From: Pandoraea eparura
GTDB taxonomy: Bacteria > Pseudomonadota > Gammaproteobacteria > Burkholderiales > Burkholderiaceae
Direction: 5' to 3'
Assembly: GCF_902459725.1 (NCBI RefSeq)
Contig: NZ_CABPSH010000020.1
Coordinates: 1 to 32,930, forward strand
DNA length: 32,930 nt
Below, in pieces: positions 24,901-32,781 of the stretch; the first letter of the stretch is position 1, and the number at the start of each line of letters is the position of its first letter. The notes under the pieces were generated by a model. The model saw nothing but the letters and a program-made list of their open reading frames with translations, made no database searches and was not told the DNA's origin. Both the position numbers and the translations under genes were made by a program.

Positions 24901-24984
24901 GAGACTTACCGACATCGCGCAAGCGCCCAGGCAGACCGACGTGCTACTGATCGCCCCCTGCCCCATCTACGAAGGAGACTCACC

Positions 24985-25815
24985 GTGAGCGACACCCCGC
25001 CCTCCGCTTCCCGTCCGGATTCGGCCAACGCCCCTGCGGCGACGCAGGACACCCATCATGCCCACAACGCTGTCGTCACCGGCCAGTTCGGCCCACAGGC
25101 CGCCGCCTATCTGACGAGCGCCAACCATGCACGGGGGGCCGATCTGGAACAGCTCGCCGCGATCGCCCGCGCGCATCCGGGCGCTCAGGTGCTCGACCTG
25201 GGGTGTGGCGCTGGGCACGTGAGCTTCTTCGCGGCACCTCACGTCGCGCGCGTGGTGGCTTACGACCTGTCGGCCGACATGCTCGGCGTGGTCGCTGGCG
25301 AGGCCGCCAAGCGCGGGCTGACGAACGTCGACACCCAGCTTGGCGCGGCCGAATCGCTGCCGTTCGCCGATGCCAGCTTCGATCTCGTCTTCAGCCGCTA
25401 CAGCGCGCACCACTGGGCCGATGTGGGCGCGGCGCTGCGCGAGATGCGCCGTGTGCTCAAGCCCGGCGGACGCGTCGTGATCTGCGACGTCGTCTCCACC
25501 GGTCAGCCGCTGCTCGACACGTATCTTCAAGCGGTCGAAGTGTTGCGCGATACATCGCATGTACGTAACTACGCCACAAGCGAATGGCTGACGATGGCCG
25601 CGGGGGCGAGATTTTCGGTGGCGTCGCTCACCCCGCGCACGCTCGATCTCGACTTCAAGACGTGGACCACGCGCATGCGCACGCCGGCGCCGATGCAGGT
25701 GGCCATTCGCGCACTGCAAACGGCGATGGCCGACGACGTGCGTCGTCATTTCAGGATTCAGGACGATGGCTCGTTTACGCTCGACACGCTCACGCTCGAA
25801 CTGATCGTGGGCTGA
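24985..25815 (+). CDS. class I SAM-dependent methyltransferase (UbiE-like)
   Basis: The 276-residue protein has motif I VLDLGCGAGHVS at residues 69-80, an acidic residue at D94 for the ribose, and RVLKPGGRVVICDV at about 150-165, the post-motif typical of UbiE/MenG-like C- or O-methyltransferases of small molecules. The GTG start at 24985 is supported by an AAGGAG site 7 nt upstream. It is divergent from the XRE regulator and convergent with the four-gene lipid-like operon. Whether it serves that operon is unknown. No terminator with a T-run is seen in 25816-25943. Confidence 0.88.
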   Translation: MSDTPPSASRPDSANAPAATQDTHHAHNAVVTGQFGPQAAAYLTSANHARGADLEQLAAIARAHPGAQVLDLGCGAGHVSFFAAPHVARVVAYDLSADMLGVVAGEAAKRGLTNVDTQLGAAESLPFADASFDLVFSRYSAHHWADVGAALREMRRVLKPGGRVVICDVVSTGQPLLDTYLQAVEVLRDTSHVRNYATSEWLTMAAGARFSVASLTPRTLDLDFKTWTTRMRTPAPMQVAIRALQTAMADDVRRHFRIQDDGSFTLDTLTLELIVG

Positions 25816-25943
25816 GCGCGGGCTGATCGTGCGTTGAGCACGGCATGCGCGCGAGACGGGCGCGGAATGACGGTGGGATTGGGGCGAGATAGGCGCATCC
25901 GAGCCGAGGTAAGCGGGCGCGCCGACTTTCCTCGATTCGGCGT

Positions 25944-27431
25944 TCACTTTCGCCCGCTTTTCCTCGCGTCCGCCAAGTCGCGTAAGCAGCGCGATGCGGA
26001 ACGTCTCGACGTCAAAGCGAGCGCGGCGTGCTGCGTGGCAAGCCGCCACGCGACTCGCGCCGCAACCGACGGCGCGAATAGTGCGGCCGGCGGCTCCACC
26101 ATGTGCATCACGCGCAGAAAGCGCCGATAGATTGCAGCGTCGTCGACGGCGAGGCCTAGCAGCGACTCCACGTAACGCTGCATGAACCGTGCCCGCCAAT
26201 GCGCCGCGCCTCGCTCGCCTGTCTGACGCAAATCGACGCCAGTCGCGAAAACCCACGCCCGCCGGGCCACGTGTGCGACGGCGCGCTGCAACGCCAGGCC
26301 GCCCGGGGCATCGCTCGCGCGGCGCAGGACATGCAGATGGGCGTCCAGCGCCACGGCACTCAACGCTGCAATCGTCATGCCTTGCCCGTACACCGGATTG
26401 AAACTGCACGCGGCGTCGCCAAGCACCGCGAAGCCGGCGGGCCAGCGCGCCATCTCGTCGAAGTGGCGCAAGCGGTTTTCCGTGCGGCGGAACTGGCGGA
26501 TCGGCGACACGGGGTCAGCGTCGGCAATGGCATCGTGCAGCGTCGGCACCCGCAGGCTGCGCGCAAACGCCAGGAAGCCGTCGTCGTCGCCCGGCGGGTA
26601 ATCGCCGCCCGCGCCCGTCAATGTGACGATCCATCGGTTGCCCTCGATGGGAAAGATCGTGCCGCTGCGCAAGCATTCCGGTGGGCGGCCATGCACCACC
26701 AGCGCTTGCCAGTCGCGCCAGATCGAGCGCTTCGGCACCGCATAGAGACGGCTCGCATACCCGACACGGGCGTCCACGACGGTCTCGCGCACGGCATCCA
26801 GGCCCGCCGCGCGCAGCCACGACGACGCGTGCGAGTTGCGACCGCTCGCGTCGACGACAAAGGCGGCCGGCAAGGTCGTGGCATCATCGGCAACCCCGGG
26901 CAATCGCCCCGCGCGGCGCCGGATCGTCACGCCGCAAACGCGCGCGAGCATGGTGTCGAAATGCAGGCCCGTGACTTCGCAGCCCGTGAGCACACGAACC
27001 CGTCGCTCGGCCAGCACGCGTTGACGCACCGCGAACTCGAGCAGGCCGCGGCTCGTCGACCACGTGACAAAGCCTTCGCCGGCGGGCGGCATCCAACCCG
27101 CCGCGCCGAACCAGCGCACCGAGCGGTACCAGTCGAGCGGCACGGCGCCCGCATCGAGCAAGGCCTGGCCCAGGTCGGGAAACAGCGCCTCGAGCGTTCG
27201 CCGCCCGCGCATCAGGAGTTGATGCACATAGTGCCCCTGCGGCACTCCGGCCCGAGGGCCGGGCGTATCGGGCAAATCGTCGCGCTCGACGAGCCACACT
27301 TCATCGAAGTGCCCCGCCAGAACATGCGTGGCGAGCAAGCCCGCCATGCCCGCGCCAATGACGATGGCACGCCAGGCGGTCGATGGTTGATCGCAGGGCA
27401 CGCGACCGGCGAGCGTCGATGAGACCGTCAT
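25944..27431 (-). CDS. FAD-dependent monooxygenase resembling LasC/MonCI-type epoxidases
   Basis: The 495-residue flavoprotein has an N-terminal Rossmann motif G26-x-G28-x2-G31 with E49-R50 binding the FAD ribose. It has PQGHYVHQLL at 64-73, a segment I associate with polyether-type epoxidases and geranylgeranyl-reductase-like enzymes, and the second FAD motif GDA (338-340) followed by NPVYGQGM. The reaction is probably hydroxylation or epoxidation of a hydrophobic alkene, but this is inferred. The ATG at 27431 follows a GAGGTGG site. It lies 11 nt after the desaturase stop, the last gene of the operon. An upstream in-frame start at 27533 would overlap the desaturase and is rejected. Confidence 0.82.
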   Translation of the reverse strand: MTVSSTLAGRVPCDQPSTAWRAIVIGAGMAGLLATHVLAGHFDEVWLVERDDLPDTPGPRAGVPQGHYVHQLLMRGRRTLEALFPDLGQALLDAGAVPLDWYRSVRWFGAAGWMPPAGEGFVTWSTSRGLLEFAVRQRVLAERRVRVLTGCEVTGLHFDTMLARVCGVTIRRRAGRLPGVADDATTLPAAFVVDASGRNSHASSWLRAAGLDAVRETVVDARVGYASRLYAVPKRSIWRDWQALVVHGRPPECLRSGTIFPIEGNRWIVTLTGAGGDYPPGDDDGFLAFARSLRVPTLHDAIADADPVSPIRQFRRTENRLRHFDEMARWPAGFAVLGDAACSFNPVYGQGMTIAALSAVALDAHLHVLRRASDAPGGLALQRAVAHVARRAWVFATGVDLRQTGERGAAHWRARFMQRYVESLLGLAVDDAAIYRRFLRVMHMVEPPAALFAPSVAARVAWRLATQHAALALTSRRSASRCLRDLADARKSGRK

Positions 27432-27442
27432 GATCCACCTCG

Positions 27443-28249
27443 TTATCGGAACCAGCGATTCAAGGGCGTCGTCGATGGCGGCACGTCGATCCGATGGGCA
27501 ATCTGCCGATGGAATTCCGGCAGCCGGCTCCAATGCAGGCCCGGCCGCACATGATGCGCGAGGTGATAGCCGTTGTTGAAGAAGACGAGATTGAGCCAGC
27601 GGTTTGCCTTCGTGTGCGATGCCTTGAACGGATCGTTGGCGTAGAGATCGATATGATCGTCATACGTCATGTGAATGAAGTTGAGCCAGACCAAGATCCT
27701 TGGCACGACAAAAAACAAGAGCGCATTGCGTGGATCGTGAACCAGCAGCGCGGCCAGTACGAGATAGCTGGCAGCCACCTGCCAGAGACAGCGCCGACGC
27801 AAGCGCGTGCAGGTCCGGCCGATGCGCAACACGTGATAGTCGTACGTCAGGAAGTAGTGCGCGACGTAGGAAAGCCGCGACATCCGGCGACCGCCGGCGT
27901 CGATCCAGCGCGACGGATCCCGTTCCGGCTCCGTGTAGTGCAGGTGATGCCCCCGGCTGTGATGCACGCGAAACTTTGCCGCGTACATGCCGGTTTGCAG
28001 GTTCATCACCAGTTCCAGCACGCGATTGCCCCAGGCCCCCGCGAACATGCCCACGTGCGACTGGTTATGCACGGCGGTCGAGATGGCGATCTGCGGCAGC
28101 AAAAGCAGCATCGCGCACGCCACCGCGACCCACGCGTCGCGCACGACGACATAGGCGAGCCACTGCAATGCTGCCGTGCCGGCCACCAGCGACAGCGGCG
28201 CAAGATCTTCGGTATAGCGCAGGCCCAGACGTCGGGCGAGATGTTTCAT
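27443..28249 (-). CDS. membrane fatty acid desaturase family protein
   Basis: The 268-residue membrane enzyme carries all three histidine boxes of integral membrane desaturases: H61-x3-H65 (HNQSH), H97-x3-H101-H102 (HHSRGHH region) and H229-x2-H232-H233. Hydrophobic segments lie at about residues 20-60 and 155-195. Such di-iron enzymes insert double bonds or hydroxyls into acyl chains; related folds act on carotenoids. The start at 28249 (MKHL) has an AGGGAGAC site; a longer frame to 28282 is possible but lacks one. It is the third gene of the leftward operon, 42 nt after the AfsA-like gene. Confidence 0.88.
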   Translation of the reverse strand: MKHLARRLGLRYTEDLAPLSLVAGTAALQWLAYVVVRDAWVAVACAMLLLLPQIAISTAVHNQSHVGMFAGAWGNRVLELVMNLQTGMYAAKFRVHHSRGHHLHYTEPERDPSRWIDAGGRRMSRLSYVAHYFLTYDYHVLRIGRTCTRLRRRCLWQVAASYLVLAALLVHDPRNALLFFVVPRILVWLNFIHMTYDDHIDLYANDPFKASHTKANRWLNLVFFNNGYHLAHHVRPGLHWSRLPEFHRQIAHRIDVPPSTTPLNRWFR

Positions 28250-28291
28250 GATGTCTCCCTGCAACGCACGGCTCATCGCCATCGACGCGAT

Positions 28292-28870
28292 TCAATGGAT
28301 GTCGCCCGCCTTGGCGGCCTTCGCCGGATGGCGCAAGCGCGCCAGCAGCGCCGGCGACGAGAAGCTCCAGCGCGCGTTCATCGTGCCCAGCAGGCGGCCG
28401 GATTGCAGCCACTGGCTCTCGCAGGCCAACGCGGACAGGCGATCATGACGATAGGTCTTGGCGACGATCACGAATCGCACCGACAGTGGCGCGTGCAACT
28501 CGGCAAAGTGCTCGAAGGTGACTTCCAGCGAATTGAGGACGAACACGAGATCGTGAGGCACGTCGTAGAAGCGATGCGAGATCGCGGTGCCGCTCTGGCG
28601 GGTGGCTTCGATCATCATCAGGCCGGGAACGTGGTCGAGCGGATGCTCGAAGAAAAATGCGTGGTGCGGATCGATCGCGAGCGTGGCGGTAAAGGTGTCG
28701 TACCCCTCGGATGTGGCATCCGCCCGCTCGATCGATGCCACGAAAACATTGACCGGATCCGCCTTGTGGACCATCGCGCGGTCGAGCTTCCTGGGCATGG
28801 CAAAGGCATCGGCGACGGTGACATCAGAGGTACCGGCAGGGCTGCCGGTTAGGGGCGATTGAAGGTTCAT
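28292..28870 (-). CDS. AfsA-type hotdog-fold protein (A-factor biosynthesis-like), single domain
   Basis: The 192-residue protein shows the AfsA signature: MVHK at residues 33-36, FEHPLDHVPGLMMIE from 74, and E88-x2-R91-Q92-x-G94 in the central helix, then HRFYDVP. AfsA of Streptomyces joins a beta-ketoacyl chain to dihydroxyacetone phosphate, the first step to the gamma-butyrolactone A-factor. Classical members have two hotdog repeats in about 300 residues; this one has a single repeat. It may form a homodimer or act as an acyl-binding dehydratase or thioesterase. The start at 28870 has an ACGGAG site. It is the second gene of the operon, 81 nt after the flavin oxidase stop. Confidence 0.85.
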   Translation of the reverse strand: MNLQSPLTGSPAGTSDVTVADAFAMPRKLDRAMVHKADPVNVFVASIERADATSEGYDTFTATLAIDPHHAFFFEHPLDHVPGLMMIEATRQSGTAISHRFYDVPHDLVFVLNSLEVTFEHFAELHAPLSVRFVIVAKTYRHDRLSALACESQWLQSGRLLGTMNARWSFSSPALLARLRHPAKAAKAGDIH

Positions 28871-28951
28871 GGCGACTCCGTTCAGACAATGGGGGGACGG
28901 AACCGGACCCACCGGGATGACGGCGGGTTGGCCTGAGGCTGGGAGCGAAAT

Positions 28952-30337
28952 CTACGACGATGCGTGATAGCCGTAATCGATGCCAAGCGATGCGCGTGGA
29001 TCGTGCGAGAGACGTGACCGGACGATGCGAACTGCCGCCTCCTGCGCTGAAAACATGCACGCCTCGATCGACGCACCGCGCAGATAATCGCCAGCGAACG
29101 CAAGACCGTCGATGGCGTGGCGCCGATCATCGAGCAATGCGCGCAGCCGGTAGTGATGCGGCACGTATGCACATAACCCCGGATCGAAGCCATGCGCGAC
29201 AAAGTCACGGCGGTCGGCCCGATCCACCGGAATGTACCGTCGCAAGGTCGCCTCGGCGAGGTCAAGCAGCGCTTCGGCTTCCGGTCCGGCGAGGCTGCCG
29301 GCGTGGCGCACGCCTGCGATCATGTCGCGCGCCTTGCGGCCACTGAATGTGTAGCGCACGCGATCGAGCCTGTCGATGCCGTAGGCGCCCGCGTTGCTCA
29401 GTGCGCTATCCGGGCCGAACGACAGACCGCGCACGGTGTCGGAGAATATCGGCCGGCCGTAAGCCGCCACCACGACGAGCACTGGAAAATAGCGTATGCC
29501 GTCGAGTGCCGCTGCGAGCCCCGCGTCGTGCTCGCGCAGCAAATCGGCGCTCACGCCTGCCGGGGTGGCAAGCACCACGTGGTCATATTCCAGGTGATCG
29601 GTTCGCCCGTCGGCTTGCCGCACCTGCACGCCGCAAACCCGCCCGTGGCGCACCATGACCCGCTCGACGCGGGCATTCAAAAGCATCGCCAGCGGGGCGG
29701 TTGCTGCACCGACGAACGCGCCCATGCCTGCCTTGAGCTGGTCGTAGCTGTCGAGCCACATGCTCAGATGCGTGCCGAAATTGCCCAGATGCATTTCGTC
29801 GGGCTCCGCACCATTCATCCGCACTGTCATTGCCCGCACGACGGCGCGACAGAACGCCGGACTGAAGTGCGAGTCCAGCGACGCATCGTCGGCATCTCGC
29901 GCCAGCCGCGCAAAGGATGGCCCGTCCAGGAACCGATTGCGCGCGTCGAGCCACACCCGCGCGCAAAGCGCGGCAAGACGCATGGCGTCCGCGGGCGGAC
30001 AACCACGCAGGTACGCGAGCGTGCTGCCAAGGCGGCGCGTGCTATCGAGTGTGACGATCTTTCCCTCGCGGATGCGCGAGGTGTTGATGCCGAAGGGTTC
30101 GAACGCAAACGGTCCGAGGGCATGCGCGAGCTTGCGAAAGCGTCGATAGTGCCGCCCGATGTTCTTGCCGCCGAGATCGACGCGTTCGCCGTCGAGTGTG
30201 GCCGTGGTCATCCGGCCACCTGGAGATCGACGCTGATCGAAAAGCTCGACTTCGAGGCCGGCGTCGCGCAGATAGTGCGCTGCGGCGATGCCGGAAATGC
30301 CGCCGCCAACGACGGCACAGGTCGCAGTGATTGCCAT
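28952..30337 (-). CDS. amine-oxidase/protoporphyrinogen-oxidase-like flavoprotein
   Basis: The 461-residue protein has an N-terminal FAD motif G11-x-G13-x2-G16, the SPGGRM segment at 38-43 typical of flavin amine oxidases, phytoene desaturases and renalases, and a C-terminal FAGDYL...SIEACMFSAQEAA motif from about 414. Members oxidise C-N or C-C bonds of small hydrophobic compounds. The substrate is not predictable. The ATG at 30337 follows GGGGGAT. It is the first gene of the four-gene leftward operon. Several inverted repeats lie upstream. Confidence 0.85.
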   Translation of the reverse strand: MAITATCAVVGGGISGIAAAHYLRDAGLEVELFDQRRSPGGRMTTATLDGERVDLGGKNIGRHYRRFRKLAHALGPFAFEPFGINTSRIREGKIVTLDSTRRLGSTLAYLRGCPPADAMRLAALCARVWLDARNRFLDGPSFARLARDADDASLDSHFSPAFCRAVVRAMTVRMNGAEPDEMHLGNFGTHLSMWLDSYDQLKAGMGAFVGAATAPLAMLLNARVERVMVRHGRVCGVQVRQADGRTDHLEYDHVVLATPAGVSADLLREHDAGLAAALDGIRYFPVLVVVAAYGRPIFSDTVRGLSFGPDSALSNAGAYGIDRLDRVRYTFSGRKARDMIAGVRHAGSLAGPEAEALLDLAEATLRRYIPVDRADRRDFVAHGFDPGLCAYVPHHYRLRALLDDRRHAIDGLAFAGDYLRGASIEACMFSAQEAAVRIVRSRLSHDPRASLGIDYGYHASS

Positions 30338-30376
30338 CAGGGATCCCCCGCATGTTCGTCAGACACGCTTCAAGTA

Positions 30377-30404
30377 TCGTGACAATGACACTCGAATATC
30401 ACGA
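30377..30404. promoter_or_regulatory. TCGTGA-N16-TCACGA inverted repeat before the AfsA-type operon
   Basis: TCGTGA (30377-30382) and TCACGA (30399-30404) are exact complements 16 nt apart, 40-67 nt upstream of the first gene. A second dyad, ATCCT-A-AGGAT, follows at 30406-30416. They lie where the operon promoter should be; no clean -35/-10 pair was found, which suggests regulated expression. Confidence 0.4.
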
Positions 30405-30505
30405 CATCCTAAGGATAGGCGAATGCGGTTCACCGTTTGCCTCTCATCGCGCGGGCACTGATAGTGAACAACACACGACATGACAATAGCGACACACCTA
30501 ACGCG

Positions 30506-30521
30506 TTGGATACCTATCCAA
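30506..30521. promoter_or_regulatory. TTGGATA-CC-TATCCAA operator-like inverted repeat
   Basis: Perfect 7-bp arms are separated by two bases, in the 405-bp gap 30338-30742 between the parvulin gene and the four-gene operon. Spacing and length suit a TetR- or MarR-type dimer. The site is about 170 nt upstream of the first operon gene. Apart from this, the repeats at 30377-30416 and the terminator at 30593-30640, the gap contains nothing else I can support. Confidence 0.45.
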
Positions 30522-30592
30522 TCAACGGATCTCGCATGAAGGGAGTGAGGCAGGCGCTGCGCGCCGATTCGCCGGATACGCCGCGATCGCGG

Positions 30593-30640
30593 CGCAAAAA
30601 CGAAAGGGCTAGGTTCCGTCTGGCACGGAACCCAGCCCTT
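30593..30640 (-). terminator. rho-independent terminator after the parvulin gene
   Basis: AAGGGCT and GGTTCCGT (30604-30619) pair with ACGGAACC and AGCCCTT (30625-30640), with one A-C mismatch and a 5-nt loop. On the minus strand it is followed by TTTCGTTTTTG. It separates the parvulin transcript from the AfsA-type operon. Confidence 0.85.
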
Positions 30641-30742
30641 GGGAGACAAACCTTGACGATCTGACGTTGAGCGATCAGTTCATCGACACGTACGCGACGC
30701 CTCTTTCACATCACCTGCCGGGCATGCCTGGCAGACCCGGCA

Positions 30743-31504
30743 CTACTGCACGCGCACCGGCCCGTCATCGTCGTTGGCCCCGCAAATGTCTGCGGCCCCG
30801 GCGAGCAGTGCTACATAGTGCCGCAGGGCACGCGCCCGCGCCTGCTCGTACAACTGCGCAGCGATGCGCTCGGCCACGCGCTCGAAGGGTGGCATGCGTC
30901 CTTTCACCCGCCGTTCGATTCGCACCACGTGAAAACCGTAGCGCGTGTTGACCAGTCTCGGCACCACGCCGAGCCGGTCGCCGCAAAACAGCACCAATTC
31001 GAATTCAGGTGCGCCACTGCCACGCGCGAGCATACCGAGGCTGCCGCCGGTGCGCCCGGACGGACAATCCGACATCGCCTGCGCTACCGATTCGAACGCG
31101 TCAGGGTTGGCGAGCACCGTATCCAGCGCCGACTGCGCGCGCTCCAGCGTCGTGGACAGCGGCACCGTCGCCGACATGGCAAACAGAATGTGACTCGCCT
31201 GCACCCGGTCACCCACGCGAAACTGTCCCGCGTGATCGTGAAAGTAGGTCCGGCATTCGGCTTGCGTCGGACGATGCACGTGGACGTCACGCGTGAACAG
31301 TGCATCGACGATGGCGTCGTCGCTCGCCTCCAGCGCGTCGTTCTCGTTGAACAAGCGTAAGTCGAAGGCGCGCTGGCGCAGCAATTCACGACTCACAAGC
31401 GCGTGCTGTGCGGCGACTTCCGGATCGGCCGCGTCCTGATGCAGATCGATCTCATCGGCGACGCGGCGCGCGTCGATGACAATCCCGTTGACTCGCAAAG
31501 ACAT
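30743..31504 (-). CDS. NifM-like cytosolic peptidyl-prolyl isomerase (parvulin)
   Basis: The 253-residue protein has a helical N-terminal part and a parvulin domain from about residue 100, with ASHILF at 103-108, GGSLGML in the middle and YGFHVVRIERR near 200. No signal peptide is present, so it should stay in the cytoplasm, like NifM, which matures nitrogenase iron protein. Similar genes accompany nitrate reductase (nar) operons in Burkholderia-type bacteria as far as I remember, but no nar or nif gene is in this window. The start at 31504 (MSLRVNG) has a GGGAG site; an upstream frame to 31660 is not supported. A terminator follows. Confidence 0.87.
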   Translation of the reverse strand: MSLRVNGIVIDARRVADEIDLHQDAADPEVAAQHALVSRELLRQRAFDLRLFNENDALEASDDAIVDALFTRDVHVHRPTQAECRTYFHDHAGQFRVGDRVQASHILFAMSATVPLSTTLERAQSALDTVLANPDAFESVAQAMSDCPSGRTGGSLGMLARGSGAPEFELVLFCGDRLGVVPRLVNTRYGFHVVRIERRVKGRMPPFERVAERIAAQLYEQARARALRHYVALLAGAADICGANDDDGPVRVQ

Positions 31505-31675
31505 AACGCACTCCCGCCAAAACATTGACTGCCACCGGTCGCACCGGTTCGTAAGCCGGAGCGCTACGGTATATCGATGTTGTAGGCGATGCGCGTCGGA
31601 AAGGCAAATGCCCGCGATGACGGTGCGGGCGGCCGTTGCGCGCCGCACACACTCGTGCACGGCGCAGGAAAACGC

Positions 31676-32629
31676 TTAGTGAGACGGACGAGCGACCGCA
31701 GCCTGCGCATCGTTGGCGGTGCCGGTCGGACGACCACGCCAGTAGCCCGCGAGCAGCGAGCCCGACAGGTTGTGCCAGACCGAGAAGAGCGCGCCCGGCA
31801 ACGCGGCGAGCGGCGTGAAGTAGAGCTTGCCGAGCGTTGCCGCGAGTCCGGAGTTCTGCATACCCACTTCGATGGCCAGCGTCCGGCAGATCGACTCGTC
31901 GAAGCCCAGCAAACGACCGCCCCAGTACCCCCCGAGCAGACCCATGCCGTTGTGCAGCACGACACCGAGCATCACCAACGGGCCCACCGTGGCAATGTTG
32001 CCCTGATTCGCGCCGACCACCGCGCCGATGATGAGCACGATCGCCACCATCGAGACGAGCGGCAGATAGCCTTCCACCGCGCGCACCGCACGACCGAAAT
32101 AGCGATTGATGAGCAGGCCCGCGCCGATCGGCAGCGCCACGATCTGCAGAATCGACAGCAGCATGCCTTCGACGTCGACGACGATCGACGCGTCGACGTA
32201 CAAGCGCGTGAGCAGCGGCGTGGCGAACACGCCCACGAGCGTCGACATCGCGCTGATGGTGACCGACAGGGCCACGTCGCCACGGGCGAGATAGATCATG
32301 ACGTTCGAGGCCGTGCCGCTCGCGACGCTGCCCACGAGCACCATGCCGGCCGTCAGATCGGGCGGCATGTGCAGCACGCGCGCGATCACCCACGCGGCCA
32401 GCGGCATCACGAGATAGTGCAGCACCACGCCGGCGACGATCGGTGCCGGACGCGTCAACACGCGCTTGAAGTCGTCGACGGTGAGCGTCACGCCCATCGC
32501 GAACATCACCACGGTCAGGAGCGCCGTGACGTGCGGCGTGATGCCGGAGAAACTGCCCGGCGAGAAGTATGCGGAAACGGACAGCAGCAGAGCCCACAAC
32601 GGGAACAGCCGGGTAATACGGGCGATCAT
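31676..32629 (-). CDS. bile acid:sodium symporter (BASS) family transporter
   Basis: The 317-residue membrane protein has nine to ten hydrophobic segments and family signatures: [14 protein letters not shown] in the first third, [19 protein letters not shown] with its crossover helix, and [10 protein letters not shown] near residue 260. BASS proteins import organic anions with sodium; bacterial members often carry pantoate, pyruvate or other small acids, so a bile acid role is not implied. The start at 32629 (MIARITRL) follows TGAGGAT; a longer frame to 32713 lacks support. It appears to be a single-gene unit. Confidence 0.9.
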   Translation of the reverse strand: MIARITRLFPLWALLLSVSAYFSPGSFSGITPHVTALLTVVMFAMGVTLTVDDFKRVLTRPAPIVAGVVLHYLVMPLAAWVIARVLHMPPDLTAGMVLVGSVASGTASNVMIYLARGDVALSVTISAMSTLVGVFATPLLTRLYVDASIVVDVEGMLLSILQIVALPIGAGLLINRYFGRAVRAVEGYLPLVSMVAIVLIIGAVVGANQGNIATVGPLVMLGVVLHNGMGLLGGYWGGRLLGFDESICRTLAIEVGMQNSGLAATLGKLYFTPLAALPGALFSVWHNLSGSLLAGYWRGRPTGTANDAQAAVARPSH

Positions 32630-32726
32630 GAAATCCTCAGGGAAGGGGAATGCGGCACGCGCGCTGGCGAGACGGTGCGGCAGCGTTGCCCGCTGCCCCA
32701 TCGCCGATGCCACGCCCGAGCCGCCG

Positions 32727-32761
32727 GGCGCAAAAGGTTAATATTTTACTTATTTTGCGCC
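32727..32761. promoter_or_regulatory. 9-bp inverted repeat flanking an AT-rich core before the BASS gene
   Basis: GGCGCAAAA (32727-32735) and TTTTGCGCC (32753-32761) are exact complements around the 17-nt AT-rich core 32736-32752. It is about 100 nt upstream of the BASS start and 20 nt past the stop of the next leftward gene. It could be an operator with the promoter inside, or a terminator of the upstream gene; there is no T-run after it on the minus strand, which favours an operator. Confidence 0.45.
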
Positions 32762-32781
32762 GGACACCCTTTCCGAGCCGA

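Noticed and set aside
27494-28852. 452-residue plus-strand frame opposite desaturase and AfsA-like genes
   Set aside because: It spans two real genes and their gap on the other strand and has shadow composition.
29192-30382. 396-residue plus-strand frame opposite the amine-oxidase-like gene
   Set aside because: It is antisense to a protein with intact FAD motifs; no domain or ribosome site is seen.
30338-30742. lux box or Streptomyces-type gamma-butyrolactone receptor element before the AfsA-type operon
   Set aside because: The dyads present do not match the CTGT-N12-ACAG lux box form or the known actinobacterial receptor sites.
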